From: Nelumbo lutea
Lineage: Eukaryota > Streptophyta > Magnoliopsida > Proteales > Nelumbonaceae
NCBI GenBank assembly: GCA_022828595.1
Contig: JAKGHH010000004.1
Span: 54,152,422 to 54,216,421 of the forward strand
Length of the DNA stretch: 64,000 bases
Reading direction: 5' to 3'
Shown here: positions 37,593-48,598 of the stretch, piece after piece
Numbering within the stretch: the first letter of the stretch is position 1
Layout of the letters: each line of letters begins with the position of its first letter
Position numbers and translations under genes: made by a program
The notes under the pieces: model-generated
Database searches by the model: none
Told to the model about the DNA's origin: nothing
Seen by the model: only the letters and a program-made list of their open reading frames with translations

Positions 37593-38876
37593 CACAGAAC
37601 AAGTAACGAGAGATTGGAATTCAAAAAAAAAAAAAAATCCATCAAGGCCATTTCCAAATACCTGGTAAGATGGGCCAAAAGCTATACCAGTCAGCTTGAC
37701 CTGGTCCTCCCTGGGTCTATTTTTAATCAACTCATCCTGCTTCACTTCAACTATTTCCGCAGGTACCCCATCCCTCCCTCTCTTTCCTGATATTCTTGCC
37801 GTGCTTTCAAACATCCCTGAATTCTCTGTTGCCGGAGTCACTGTGGAAGCTTCAGCCCAATTATCCCCATAATTTCCAAAACCCCCATACTCTCCATAAC
37901 TCCCATAATTTTGGTAGGCCTCATAATTCTCATTACTGGGAGCCCAGCTCGAGGTGTCAACTCCTCCAGTTGCAAACTCCGACGGACCACCAACTGTTCC
38001 CACCATTGACGAGTACGACCCATCAACCCAATTGCCCTCGGAATGCCCTACATTCTCTACAGTATTTGATTCATTTTCCGGTCTATGTACATCAGAATTC
38101 GATGTGGGTACATCTGCCTCAACGATTGATCTCCGACCAGAACCCAAAGAAGACGAAGCACCTGAGCCCAGGGAGTTCTTTGGAGCAGGAAGGTTGGATA
38201 AGAAGGATTTCAAAGAGGAGGTTTGCCCTGAAGAGACCGATTCTTTGGTGAGTTTTCTTTCATTTTCCTCCTCGTCATCGTCTTCGTCCTGGGGTTTGAG
38301 CAAAGATGGGTTTATGGGAGGCTTGAATTGAACGACCCTTTTTCTATTGAGATCTGTGGACGAGATATTAGAGGCGGCCTGGGTAGTATTCGATTGAAGA
38401 GACTTGGGAGGGGGAAGGGAAGACAAACCAGAGGAGGACTTGGGTTGGGGAAGGGAAGAGAAGATAGATGAGGCCTTGGAGGCATTGCCGAGATGAGAGG
38501 GGGATTTGGGGGTAGAATCTTCTTCTGTGGTTGGGTGAGGAGACTTAGTAGGAGGAAGGGAAGAAAAACCAGAGGACTTAGGTTGGGGAAGGGAAGAAAA
38601 GATAGAAGAGGTCTTGGTGGCATTGCCAAGATGAGAAGGGAACTCGGAGGGAGAATGTTCTTTTGTGGTTGGGTGAAGAGACTTAGGAGGAGGAAGGGAA
38701 GAGAAACCAGAGGAGGATTGAGAGGATTTTGGTGGGGGAAAAGATGAAAGGAAAGAGGTCTTGGGGGGTTTATTAAAGTTAGAAGGAGATTTGGAGGGGG
38801 AATCCGATATCACCTGTTGTTGTTCATCTTCGCCTTCGTCGTCTGAAGAAGCATAGTTTGCTACTAAGGAGTCCAT
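31210..38876 (-). CDS. PRCC-type proline-rich nuclear protein (two exons, large intron)
   Basis: Exon 1 is 38876-37662 (405 codons, ATG with MDSLVANYASSDDEGEDE) and exon 2 is 31368-31210 (52 residues and TGA). The donor is CCAG/GTATTT and the acceptor TATAG/CCTGTT, both in phase 0, giving 457 residues. The C-terminus, with GKRGRDGVPAEIVEVKQDEL, NRPREDQVKLTGIAFGPSYQ, PSKLHKRKHQIGSLFYDMKQ and ending TKAETQAKYGW, matches the conserved domain of the PRCC family (named for its human homologue fused in papillary renal cell carcinoma and linked to mRNA splicing and mitotic checkpoint control). The N-terminal half is low-complexity proline/serine with acidic stretches and a duplicated block of about 46 residues. 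Reading on past 37662 gives a phenylalanine-rich tail that is intron. The coding sequence is intact, so the gene is probably active despite the 6.3-kb intron full of LINE remains. Confidence 0.93.
32900..34060 (-). pseudogene. LINE ORF1 fragment (DUF4283-like)
   Basis: On the - strand there is FTIFRWSPLSNEKEFSIVDG and VVVHVIGLPFHLWNYEVAVS (about 33280-33410), followed by SGVKPEDIPRKVAVRVDG (about 33150-33210). This pattern (a W-S-P segment, then GLPLHLW, then the P-x-K-V segment) is the gag-like DUF4283 domain of plant LINE ORF1. The upstream part at 33890-34050 (AKIFFGGQIREARM) may be its beginning. Stops and frame changes are present. Confidence 0.65.
34361..36870 (-). mobile_element. LINE C: L1-type element with ORF1 remnant and poly(A) end
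   Basis: The - strand 3' end is CTTTTTACCTATC followed by an A tract (T run at 34361-34373 on the + strand), a common terminus of plant L1-type elements. Upstream is an ORF1-like region with GVIGIPLHV-stop (about 36440-36470), VRILVEVEEVSAIPHKMVLK (about 36290-36348) and an acidic tail. ORF2 was not recognised, so it is internally deleted or strongly decayed. The 5' border near 36870 is approximate. Confidence 0.6.
37021..37440 (+). pseudogene. LINE-type RNase H fragment
   Basis: On the + strand the frame reads LKLNFDGCSLGNPRASRV (the first strand and catalytic aspartate of the RVT_3-type RNase H). Later segments are ILPLIQCLKLVSRQGSTDVI and WEPRTAYVLADALAKAGAS, the domain end. Stops lie between them. 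It has the opposite orientation to the other LINE pieces in the intron, so it is a separate insertion. Confidence 0.7.
38380..38770 (-). repeat. In-frame duplication of about 138 bp in PRCC exon 1
   Basis: Two adjacent units encode GFSSLPPPKSLHPTTKEHSP and GFSSLPPTKSPHPTTEEDST, each continuing with PSHLGNA(T/S)K(T/A)SSIFSSLPQPKSS. Partial further units (SGLSSLPPPKSL and SSFPPPKSS) flank them. This is a coding tandem repeat that may vary in copy number. Confidence 0.8.
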
Positions 38877-39013
38877 GACAAAAGAAATAGGGAGGGAGGA
38901 AGAAGACGAGAAGAGGGAGCTCCGGTGCTGGAGCCTAGAAGTAACAGATTGATTCGGCGTTCTTTCTCATAAAAAAAATCTGTTCGGCGTTTGACGTTTG
39001 TTTATAAAAAGAA

Positions 39014-42000
39014 GGAAAATTTTCAGATTAGTACCTGAATTTTGGGTAGTTTCAAATTAGCATCCGAATTTTAAAACGTATCACTGTATTATCCAAATTT
39101 TTAAAACTGTCAAGTTGGCATCCGCTGTTAATTAGCATATAAAATGACATAAATGCCTTTTGTATGTCATCTAATTTTCTTTATCTACTACACCCACATA
39201 CATAAATATCATCAAATCATTAAAAACATTTGTATTAATTGAGGTTCTCCGCAAAATGCCCTTATTCCAAGGGAGCATTCTTTTTTTGGATTTTGAGAGA
39301 AGGAAAAATTGGTCAATGGGATTTTGGTTCTCATTTACTAAGAATCTCATATTCATTTTTCATATTTATGTAGAGACCAAAGAAAGTTTATTTTCCTGAG
39401 TACCATTTACCCGGGTATGTGATACCCATCTCCTAGATGGATAAATAATTTTTTCACCTAGGAGAAAAAGTTGTTAATATTTGAATGGGACAAAATGATC
39501 TTTTTAATAATGGATTTTTATGGTTAAAATGGTTATTACTTTATTTATTTGTGAAATAAAAGAACATGAATAAATTTACTTATTCCGATAAATATTTCTC
39601 AGAAAAAACTTACCTAAATAATTTCATTTACAAGGATAAATAACTTACCAAAAAACAAACAAGCCTAAAAGTTGCAAATGAGATATGAAGAGTTAGAGGA
39701 ACTCCTATCCAAATTAAACCACCCCATGGTTGAAGAATTTGTTCCTCCTCAAGAGGTGGCCTTCATGCTAACGGTGCACAATAACACTGTCAATGGCAAT
39801 GTCAACGGAAATACCAGTAGTCGAGTAGGAATGTAGGATCAAAACTGCAATCTCTCGATTCCTTTTGCTTCCTTTTACTTTTATCTCTCCCTTTTGTGCA
39901 TGTCTCTTTTATCCCATTCTACTTTTATTTAGTCTCATTTTCTTTAATTGGTTTCTCTTGGTTTAGAAAAAGAATAATTATAATCAAGGGAAAGGGATAA
40001 TGAAATGAAGAACAAGCATGGCACAACGAAAATAAGTAATTAGGACTTAGGAGGACTTTACGTATTTGACATTGTTCAGCAGGTCAGCAACTACATTAGC
40101 TTCATGGGGTTTCCATTTTTCTTTCCTTTTCCGCCCCTTCGGTTTTTAGGTAGAATTTCCTTCATTCTACAGAAATCGTTAAACTGATGTAGCAGTTTCT
40201 TCCCAATACCCATCCTACCCTTTTAAGCAACTCGTGTAACCGATAGAACCGAAATTAACCCTAGCTGGATCTAGCAAAAAAATCAACTGGATTGACGAGA
40301 TTAACCCCCAACATGTAACCAATAGAATCGAAATATTCGAGTGATCGAGACGCGTTGTCACTGTATATCGGGCACCCATCCGATAACACCACTAGCTTAT
40401 CGATCATCCGGTACAGCCGGCTCGATGGCTGATGTATCGTCGTCACCACCGTTCTTCCGCCTCTTGCGAGCCCCTGCAATGTTGCCACGATACGCTGAGC
40501 AGTGGTGGAGTCGAGCCCCGACGTGGGTTCATCCAGCAACAACAGACTCGGGTTCACCAACATCTCTTAGTCGATACTGACCTGCTTGTATGTGATGCTA
40601 CCTGAGAACTTCCTCGGCGTAGGTTAGCGTCTCCAGCACGGTGAGGTGGGGATACAGTACGTCATCTTGTGACACGAACCCGATCTTGCGCTTTATGGAG
40701 CCGGAGAAGGTCTGCCCATTGTAGGTGATGCTGTCGGAGAACTTCCCTGAAAGCCTACTTGCTAGGGGCGTCAAAATCTTGCGCTTTTCCCGCTACTAGA
40801 TGGGCCGAGCATTGCTAGGAGGTTGCCCGGTCGGACAACCCCAGTAACGCCGTTGAGTATGGTGCGTTCAGCAGGCTTGGGTTCCGATGCAGAAAACCAA
40901 CATCCGTCGGACTTCTTTAGATTTATACTATAACTCACATCTTCAAACTACAAACAATGAATGCATGTACGATGAAATTAAAATTCAACGATCCATATTT
41001 AACTTGAGAGCATGAAGAGCATAAGCTTCATCTGATTACCTTGAGTGTGATAGGGCGCAATGACCCAAATAGTAGTGAACACTGGCCGCCCATTGCTGCC
41101 TGGAGCTGCTCGGGCACCTGATCATCCAAAGATGGGCTAACGTTACTTGACAAAGCAGGCAGCTCAGACCATGGCATGCCCATGATATTGTCCGAGCTGC
41201 GGTTCACAACGGGGGTATTATTGTTAGACCCATTAGTACTGATTCCAAGCTCTTGCTCATGGGGAAGCATCATCTTGTCTAGAGTAGTCTAGAAAGAAGG
41301 TTCCCGAGAAAACAAATTAAATGGGTTTGGAAGACAAAGATGAAGTAAGGTTCCAACCTTTATATATGCAAACAGACACAACAGGTATGAGGCCAAATGT
41401 CTTCTTTACTGTGAAAGAAACGAAGACTTAACAAAAAAAAAGTAAAAACACTCAAAAAACTAATCAGGTCGGCGCATGACCCGTCTAACAGTTCGGGTGA
41501 AGAAGACGACCTACGCGGGTCAGTGAGACCTATTTTCGAAAAGCCTGAATACGAAATGACGGATCTAGCCGATCCGGTCTGTACAACCAAACCCGTGCAT
41601 CATACGGGTCTAATCCGTGTATCACATGGGTTGCTTGAAAGGGTAGAATGGGTATTTGGAAGAAAATGCTACATCAGTTTAACGTTTTCCGTTTGGAAGG
41701 GTGACAGAAGGGAGATTTTTGTCATGTTTCTCAAAAATTCAGGGAAGGTATTTATTAAAATGAAAATAGAGGGGAGGTTTTTATGATTGTCAGAAATTTT
41801 AGGGGAGATTTTTGCATTTTACCCTTTTTATTATTATATAATATAAATGTCTGTCGCTTAACTTTGGGCCATGAAATTGAGTTGCAAAAGTAAGCATTTT
41901 AAACTGTACTAACGTCAGGGACCAATTTGATAGTTTTTAAAAGTTTGGGCATTGCAATGACATGTTTTAAAGTTTGGGTACTAACTTTAAGCTACCTGAA

Positions 42001-42028
42001 GTTTAGAGTACTAATCTAGAATTTTCTC
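39014..42028. mobile_element. Pack-MULE-like element carrying ABCG transporter sequence
   Basis: Long terminal inverted repeats of about 120-130 bp. The left begins GGAAAATTTTCAGATTAGTA and the reverse complement of the right begins GAGAAAATTCTAGATTAGTA. They remain similar through the CCGAATTTTAAAACGTATCA / CCAAACTTTAAAACATGTCA segments. The flanks taaaaagaa and taaaagata are compatible with a decayed 9-bp duplication. No transposase is present. The central part (40261-41640) is GC-rich, unlike the flanks, and holds a host gene fragment. It ends about 140 bp upstream of the PRCC start codon. Confidence 0.72.
40261..41273 (-). pseudogene. ABCG (WBC) half-transporter fragment with retained intron
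   Basis: Exon 1 (41273-41040) starts MMLPHEQELG and ends SLRPITLK. An intron (41039-40948, GT-AG) interrupts at a plausible native position. Exon 2 continues FEDVSYSI, then the Walker A region MLGPSSSGKS (the second glycine of GPSGSGKS replaced), then after a frame change SGKFSDSITYNGQTFSGSIK and KIGFVSQDDVLYPHLTVLET. Sequence that should hold the ABC signature is missing. The fragment resumes at [16 protein letters not shown] with the Walker [14 protein letters not shown] and the H-loop TTIHQPSS. No transmembrane domain is present. The intron shows that genomic DNA was captured, not mRNA. It cannot make a working transporter. Confidence 0.9.
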
Positions 42029-42377
42029 TAAAAGATAATGTTAAGAAAAATGGGAAAGGGAAAATTAAGGTAAAGACCGATGAGAAGAGATAGGTAGCAA
42101 AAGATTAGTTAGTAAACAATATAAATATATTAAGTTGAAATATGTAAGAAGGCTCGATGACGAGGGAAATAGAACCTAACAGTATTTTTGCCTTTTTTCA
42201 TAGAAATTACAAGAATGCCACTCTCTCCTACCAACTCTCTATCTCTCTTGCTTTTTTTTCTTTCAAATTACAAGAATGCCACTCTCTTTCCTACCAACTC
42301 TATTTCTTTTTCTTACAAATTACAATAATAACATTTCTCTCTCTCCTTATAAATTAAAAGAATGCCACTCTCTCTCG
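42029..42377. other. AT-rich spacer with short repeats
   Basis: Holds three copies of AAATTACAAGAATGCCACTCTC-like sequence (about 42204-42375). No gene is recognised. Confidence 0.5.
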
Positions 42378-42860
42378 AATTGAGGGAGACCTCAGCTCGG
42401 CATCTTGGCTACTAAGGGACTTGCAATCAAAGGTAATTGAGTTTGAGCCGAGCCGAGTTTGAACTTCTAAGCTCAAGCTCAAGTCTCTAATTCGAATCGA
42501 GCTCGAGCTAGATGACATCTCGACCACTGAGGGAGACCTCGGCTTGGCACCTTGGTCATTGAGGAAGATCTCGGCTCAACACATCGATAACTGAGTGAGA
42601 GCTCAGCTCGGCACCTTGTCAACTAAGGGAGACCTTAGCTCGACACCTCGCCTGCTAGGAAAAACTCAACTCAACACTTCAGCAGATGAGGGAGACCTCG
42701 GTTTGGCACCTTGGCAATTGAGGGAGGCCTCGGCTACTTGAGAGACCTGCAATCAAAGGTAACCGAGCTCGAACTTCTGAGCTTTTGACTTAAGCCAAGC
42801 TTGAGCTCGAGCTCAAGTCTCTAATTCAAATCGATCTCGAGCTTGATATTTTATGAGCGA
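42378..42860. repeat. Minisatellite of about 41-bp GAGGGAGACCTCGGCTCGGC units
   Basis: Around eight degenerate units with the core GGGAGACCTCGGCTTGGCAC-CTTGG run from 42378 to about 42735. They are bracketed by two longer related blocks (42405-42520 and 42740-42850) sharing GACTTGCAATCAAAGGTAA and CAAGTCTCTAATTC(G/A)AATCG. No coding potential is apparent. Confidence 0.75.
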
Positions 42861-42862
42861 GT

Positions 42863-42891
42863 CCCTGCAATGCAGGGCCCCCTTCCGCTAG
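42863..42891 (+). mobile_element. Helitron-type 3' terminus
   Basis: A 7-bp stem palindrome, CCCTGCA-A-TGCAGGG (42863-42877), lies 10 bases upstream of CTAG (42888-42891), which is followed by T. The hairpin plus CTRR-T is the usual 3' end of plant Helitrons. The matching 5' TC end was not found with confidence, so the element's extent is unknown. It may include the 42378-42860 repeat block. Confidence 0.5.
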
Positions 42892-42980
42892 TTAGTATAT
42901 TGAATCAGAATGATGCAAGTAATAGATTGAGGAAGACAAGTTAATCCAATAATAAAAAATGAATAAAATAATAAAAGAAG

Positions 42981-44421
42981 GGCAAGTTTCTTAAAGTACC
43001 CATATGGTTTAGCTAATTGAGTAGCACACCCTTACTCTTTACATATCGTCTTAAAGTACCCTTAAGATTTTGATAATTGTCTAAAACCTCCATTGCCAAT
43101 AACTTTTCATCACACTCCGTTCACATGTGACATCACGACTGATTTATTTTTTAAAAATCCTAGAATATCCTTTTATGGTTCCACTCCATCTTAATCTTCA
43201 TCTCTGTCTTCGTTTTCACCTCCGTCTCCATCTCCGCCTCCATCTTCTTCTCCACCTCTATCTCTATCTCTGACTTCGTCTACACCTCTGTCTCCGCCTC
43301 CGACTTCATATCTGCCTTCGTCTCCATCTTCAACTCCGACTTTGTTTCTCCTACCATGCTCTCTATTTCTGGGCAAAAAGTGCTCAGAATGTTGCTTGGT
43401 CCGTTAACACGCTCAATGCCGTTGTGTTGCCAACCGGTGGAAGAGAGGACAAAGAGGAACTAACTAAAGAAAACATTAATGATCCTTCGTTCTCCATTGG
43501 AACCATAAGCCTTAGCATGACCAAGAGCAAACCAAAGAGCGGTGAGGTGATTGGGGTATTCAAGAGTGGTGAGCACTGAGCAATCACATTTAGGAGCAAA
43601 GACTCCTAAAGACGTGAAGATCCAAGGGATCTTCAAGCATGAAATTATCAACCCAGTTTGGACCCTTGATGCTTCAAGCAGCTGTCACACGAATCAAATA
43701 TGGTTTTTTAAGGATCAAATCTAGTATTTTTCTGATACCCATTTTCTAAAGGTAGTGTTTTGGTGAATGCCCATCTGTTCAAAAACGAAATATTTTGTTT
43801 TTTGATAACCTATTTGCAAGCATCTGAATCAATAAAAAAAATGGTTTTGGGTGCCTTGGAAACCTAAAGGAGTCCTTGTGTGCAAGCTTCATATCCAGCT
43901 CACCTATCAATCCTTATCAACTTTCTACAGTTCTTTATCAACAACAAATTTCATACGACCCAAAGCTTCATTCCCACCTAAGAAACAGTGATTTTGATCT
44001 CTCTCACGAATTTTTCCTTCGGGTTGGTGGAGGTATTTTAGATGTGAATGGAGAAACTAAACCAGAAGAGTGAAAGCAAGGAGTTGGGAGGAGAGAGGTA
44101 AAAATGGTGGAATTGTAACACTAGGGGTTGGTGGCTACTCTAGTTCAATTTCAACAATGATTGTTGAGAAAGAATGAGGTGTGGTTGAGATTGAAAGAGT
44201 GTATGAGGGTAAATTTGAGTAGAGGAAAATTTGAGGCAAGTTTTAGTGGTTTTTGTGCATTAAAATCACATAGATGGGTTTTATTTTGAAAATTTGAAGA
44301 ATAGTGCTTAACAAAAATGTCAATTGTTAAAAATAGTAGGAGTACTTTAAGACAATATGTAAACAGTAAGGATAGAGTTAGTCAATTAGCTAAACCATAA
44401 GGGTAGTTTAAGAAATTTGCC
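42981..44421. mobile_element. MULE-like element with long TIRs, family M copy 1
   Basis: The terminal inverted repeats exceed 100 bp. The left begins GGCAAGTTTCTTAAAGTACC and the reverse complement of the right begins GGCAAATTTCTTAAACTACC. Both continue with ATGGTTTAGCTAATTGA and CTTACT(C/G)TTTACATAT(C/T)GTC. The flanks taaaagaag and tagaaagaa agree weakly. No transposase is present. The interior has a (CTC/TCC)n-rich block (43190-43345) and a - strand frame at 43460-43651 ([20 protein letters not shown]) whose origin is unknown. An inverted relative lies at 55428-56671. Confidence 0.75.
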
Positions 44422-45265
44422 TAGAAAGAAATGAATAAACAAATTGGGTAAAGGGGAGAAGTGGGATGGCTAGAATAGGGGCCTAGTCGTTTGCTCTAAA
44501 GTCTAACATTTGAAAGTGCAACAATTACATTAAGAGGTAGGTATATTGGTATTAGTGAACTTTTCTTTTCTTTAAACTCTGAATGTAAAGAATGTTGTTC
44601 TGAGTTCTAAAAATTATCAAATATCCATTTTAACCCCATATATGAGTGTTTTTGTTCGTCTTTTTGGGGGTATAATTGAAAAACAAAAAGTTGTATAATT
44701 ACACTTTAAGAGATAAGAGGAAACAAAAAACTATTTTTCTCTTAAAGTTAAAAGATTCCTCTTAAGAGATAAGTGTTAAGAGGAAATGATCAGACCCTAG
44801 GACTCATTTAGATAACAAGGGGGGAGAACAAGCTATTGCAAGGGATATAGCAATAAAAATAAAATAATAAAAAACATACAAATATAAAAATATAAAAAAG
44901 AAAAAAGAAAAAAATGATAATTCTATAAAGAAAATAAAATCAAATAGGGTTTCATAAGAAAATAACACAAATAATCGATAAGATTAAAATAAAAATGAAA
45001 AATAACAAATAATAAATGAATAAAATAAAAGTATGATTATGGGAGATTCTTGTGATGGCTTGTTCTTGATTTGATTAGCTTATTAATATGCTTATAGTTA
45101 ACTAAAGAATAGTTAGCTTGTGTTTGCTTATTTGGGATGCCATGTGGGCTCCACCTATCAGACCGAGGAAAGGGGTGCCTAACCCGTTGCCTCTCCCACT
45201 TAAGTCTTAATTACCCGGACTGGTGTAGTCAATGCTCGGGCTTTGGAGTCACTATAAATGCGAAA
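44422..45265. other. A-rich intergenic stretch
   Basis: Low-complexity AATAAA/AAAAT-rich sequence at 44845-45035. A segment at 45130-45265 (GGGGTGCCTAACCCGTTGCC, then CACTTAAGTCTTAATTACCC) resembles retrotransposon LTR ends but has no partner here. Confidence 0.4.
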
Positions 45266-45870
45266 CGATTTTTTATGCCATTCCTAGAGGTCCCATCACC
45301 TCTATTTTCTTAATTGATGACTTGTGACTCCAAATCAGCAAGTGAGTCATTTCCCAATGTTCACAAGGAACTACTATTGAGAAATTCTTTGATAATTGTA
45401 ACACACTTGCATTGCCTTGTTTTGTTATTGGTAAGAAATCCTTGGCACTAGTGAGGTCCACGGTCAAGGATCAAAATGTGATTGAGGTTGGCTATAATGC
45501 TGAAAAGGGAGTTCCTATTAATGATGTGTCTACGACCTGGCGGTGACTAAAATTAATGTGGTGAAGGTTGTGGTGCCTGTGATGACTGAGATAGGGGATT
45601 TTATTATTAAGTCAATTGTTATTGGCGATGGTACTCTTCTGCTATCCTTTGTTTTGGTTACTCTTGGGTCTACGACACCAATAGGGTCTTCAGCCATAGA
45701 TCAAGGAATGAATGATGTTAATGATTCTATGGGTAAGATCTTTAGATGTTTGTAAGGAATCTATGGCACCAATGGAGTTTGCAACCATAGATATAAATTC
45801 AAGTGGTGTTGAAGATATGGAAGACATTGAGCAGGGTGATGCTAATGCTATCGTGATTGTAAATGCTAAC

Positions 45871-46533
45871 TGATGGTACGCGATTTGGCAGCTCTCACAT
45901 GGTAGATGACTTGGACGCTGAATCAGAAGTTTCCTTTGTTGGTGGCCGAGCTATGTGATTCTGCAAGAGGGAGTTAGAGTGCCCGAGTTGCTTTTACCTG
46001 GGGTGGGCACTTTAATGCTTAAGACAACGAAGAGTTCTTTCAGATTCTTAAGAGATTAGAGAGTGTGAAAGCTTAACCGTGCATACCTTTATATAGGTGT
46101 AAGTAGTCTAAGACATCTTGTAACGAGTCCCTGACTCTTGTAGAACCATTTCCATTAAGCTAGGGGGAGTAATGACACTGGTTATGTAATCTATGCAGAG
46201 GGCTAAGGTCCACCCAATTGATTTTGATGCGGGTAGGTCGGCCTATCGATCGACTCATTAATATTCTGGAGAACTCAGTCTAGAAATGGGTCTATGTGAC
46301 GAGTCAGCGAGCATGCCTTGTAGGTTAGTACATTTCTTAGCTCGTTCAGTCCCTAAGGTAGGTCGCTCCTTGCTCGGAGCTCCTTTAGGTCAACTAGGCT
46401 GAGGTACCTTAGGTCAGCCCTGGTGAGGAGCTACTAGCTGACTTGTCAAGGTGATCTGCTTACTCAATGCCGAGCTGTCACTTCAAAGCCACGTGTCATG
46501 ATGCAATTCGAAGGACTAAATTACCCTTCATCA
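45871..46533 (-). repeat. Gypsy-type 3' LTR
   Basis: A direct repeat of 48599-49321, about 60 bp shorter. Shared blocks include GCTTTTACC(T/C)GGGGTGGG, TTCTTAAGAGATTAGAGAG and GGTACCTTAGGTC(A/G)GCCCTGG. Confidence 0.9.
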
Positions 46534-47322
46534 ATTTCCCCCCGCTCCCAAGCTAGTGTCAACGTGGTGAAGGAAGTAGCTTTCAATATGGTAATTGGTC
46601 CAACTAGTTTGTAAGTTGCTTGGCTCGCCCATTTGATCCAACTCGAGAATAGGTAGGACCATGGCAAAATTCAAATTTCAAAATCTTGAAAGGGGCTTGC
46701 TAGATGGGCGTGCAAACTTCAAAATTCAAATAGTCCATGCATGGTGCCACCTTCTCAACCGTCGATTCGCTGGTGGCACACCTCGGTCGTCGATTTTTTC
46801 TTCCTAGCAAACTATAAATAAGGGGTCCCCATTGGGGTCCCACTCACATTGTTTTGAAGATTTCATTGACAGAGAAAGTGACTGGTTTGGAGGAGAGCTC
46901 TATCAGAGAATCGTCGTTCGCTTGCCTGTCAAAGACTGCTTATCGCCAAAGTCGGCCTTTTGTTCCCCAACAACTGGTGAGTCATTTCCCTTGTAGCAAT
47001 GTATTTTTGTCCTTCTGAGGGTAGGTCTTTAAACTTTAGATGGGTGAGAGGGGAAGCCTCGTCACAAGATCAAGGGGTTTTCAGGTTGAGACGTTGACGT
47101 TTCTATTTTGTACAGGTGGGGTTCTAGATCGTCGGCCTGATCTTGAACTCCGATGAGGAGACTTTCTCTTTCTTCTCAGTGAATTGCTTTTCACCTTTTG
47201 TGGGGTGACCAGCTTCACCTTTTGCGGGGTAACCAACTTCTCTTTGGCGACTTACTCCTTCACCTTTGCTTGTTGCTTGTTGCTTCTTCTTCTGCTTGCT
47301 TCCTTTTCCCAGATAGCTCTAA

Positions 47323-47940
47323 CTAGGATCCCAGTGCTTCTTCCGCCTTGGTGAACTTGTTTGCTTTGGTGAGTAACTTCTCCATAGAGGTTGGAGGGTT
47401 CAGCTTGATCTTCCAATGCAAGTCAGGGTGACGAACACCATTTACTACTACGATGAGTTGTACCACCGTGTTGAGGTTAGTAATTTGGAGATGTTCCAGG
47501 CTAAACCTTTTGATATATTCATGAAGCGTCTCGTTTGGTCGTTGTACGACGTTTAGAAGGCAGGTTGCATATTTAGAACATCTTTTGTTGGTGGCGAAGT
47601 GAGTAATGAATAGATTGACGATCTGATCCCAACTTTTTATGGAGTTAGGGGCCAATCCTGAGTACCATAGTTGAGTTGTGTCTCGGAGGGTTGTTGGGAA
47701 AGCCATGCATAAACTTGCATTGTTGGCCACGTGGAGTTGCATTAAGGCCTGGAGCTATCAACATGGTCCACAGGGTTTGTTGTTCTGTTATAGGACTCGA
47801 GGCTAGGGGCCCTGAAGTCTTTGGGCCAAGGAGCTGTGAGTATCTCGGGGGCCAGTGGAGAGGTGTGAAATATAGGCCACTCAGATGAGGTGCTTTCCTG
47901 GCTGGTGTCCTTGCTTTTAGTCTTCTTGTCCATTTCACTT
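47323..47940 (-). pseudogene. Gypsy-type gag fragment
   Basis: On the - strand the Retrotrans_gag region reads AFPTTLRDTTQLWYSGLAPN, SIKSWDQIVNLFITHFATNK, RPNETLHEYIKRFSLEHLQI and KLLTKANKFTKAEEALGS. This is the capsid-like domain of plant gypsy elements. The preceding segment FRAPSLESYNRTTNPVDHVD (about 47770-47830) belongs to the same protein in another frame, so one frameshift lies near 47745. The zinc knuckle and all of pol are absent. Confidence 0.9.
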
Positions 47941-48598
47941 ACAGACGGAGCGAGCTAACTTTTCTTCGAGGCGTGGTGAGTACATCTATGGTGCCTCCTT
48001 TTTGATCCTTCAAACAAAGTGGCAGCTTCAATTCCAATGGGTGCGGTTGCTCGGCTTTCTACTAGAGGCTGGTTTAGGTTTTGGTCAGGTACCTGGTTAG
48101 GAATCTAACTAGGAACCCAAACAGGAGTTGGGTTAAGGTTTAGTTTGGCATTCTGTCACTGTTGTTGTGTTCATTGGTTCTATTGCTGAGCCTACTATCG
48201 TTGCCCCCTATTAGGGTGGCAAACTTATCTTCCTAAGCCCTCCTTTGGAAACTCATCCCTGGATCGATTGGACCAAGTCAAATAACTGACACACATCAAC
48301 CCTAGTAGGAGCCAAGGAGGGATTGACCACAAGAGGAGGCGCATTCACCTGAGATGGTGGAAAGGTCGAGTTCAAGATAAGAGGGACACCTGGTGGAGTC
48401 GAAGGTACATTGATTTGTCCTATCATCATTGAAAGAACTTTTGGGATTAGTTTGAGCTGCTCGTGTCCTCCAATAACCTGGTTATTGTTATTGTTGTTGG
48501 TTGGTTGGCTTCTTGAAGAAGCTATGGATATTGTTATGAAAACGCTTAGAGGTGAGAACTTGGATTTTTATAGCGTATTTCCCGTAGACGGTGCCAAT

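Larger units (their letters stand above)
31369..37661 (-). other. PRCC intron (6.3 kb) filled with retrotransposon remains
   Basis: A GT-AG intron. The part nearest exon 2 (31369-32890) is AT-rich and unidentified. From about 32900 to 37460 it holds at least three LINE-derived pieces, two on the - strand and one on the + strand. A-rich runs occur near exon 1 (37571-37592 and 37624-37637). Confidence 0.85.

Noticed and set aside
37518..37661. Phenylalanine-rich C-terminal extension of the PRCC frame
   Set aside because: It reads through a good GT donor into the intron and over T-runs. Exon 2 at 31210-31368 supplies the conserved family C-terminus in phase.
40261..41273. A functional ABCG transporter
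   Set aside because: The ABC signature region and the membrane domain are missing, Walker A is altered, and there are stops and frame changes.
32316..42891. A single Helitron from the TCTATATCTATATATTAAAA start at 32316 to the CTAG end at 42891
   Set aside because: It would enclose PRCC exon 1 while leaving exon 2 outside, yet the two exons form one intact gene. The two ends more likely belong to different elements or the left one is fortuitous.
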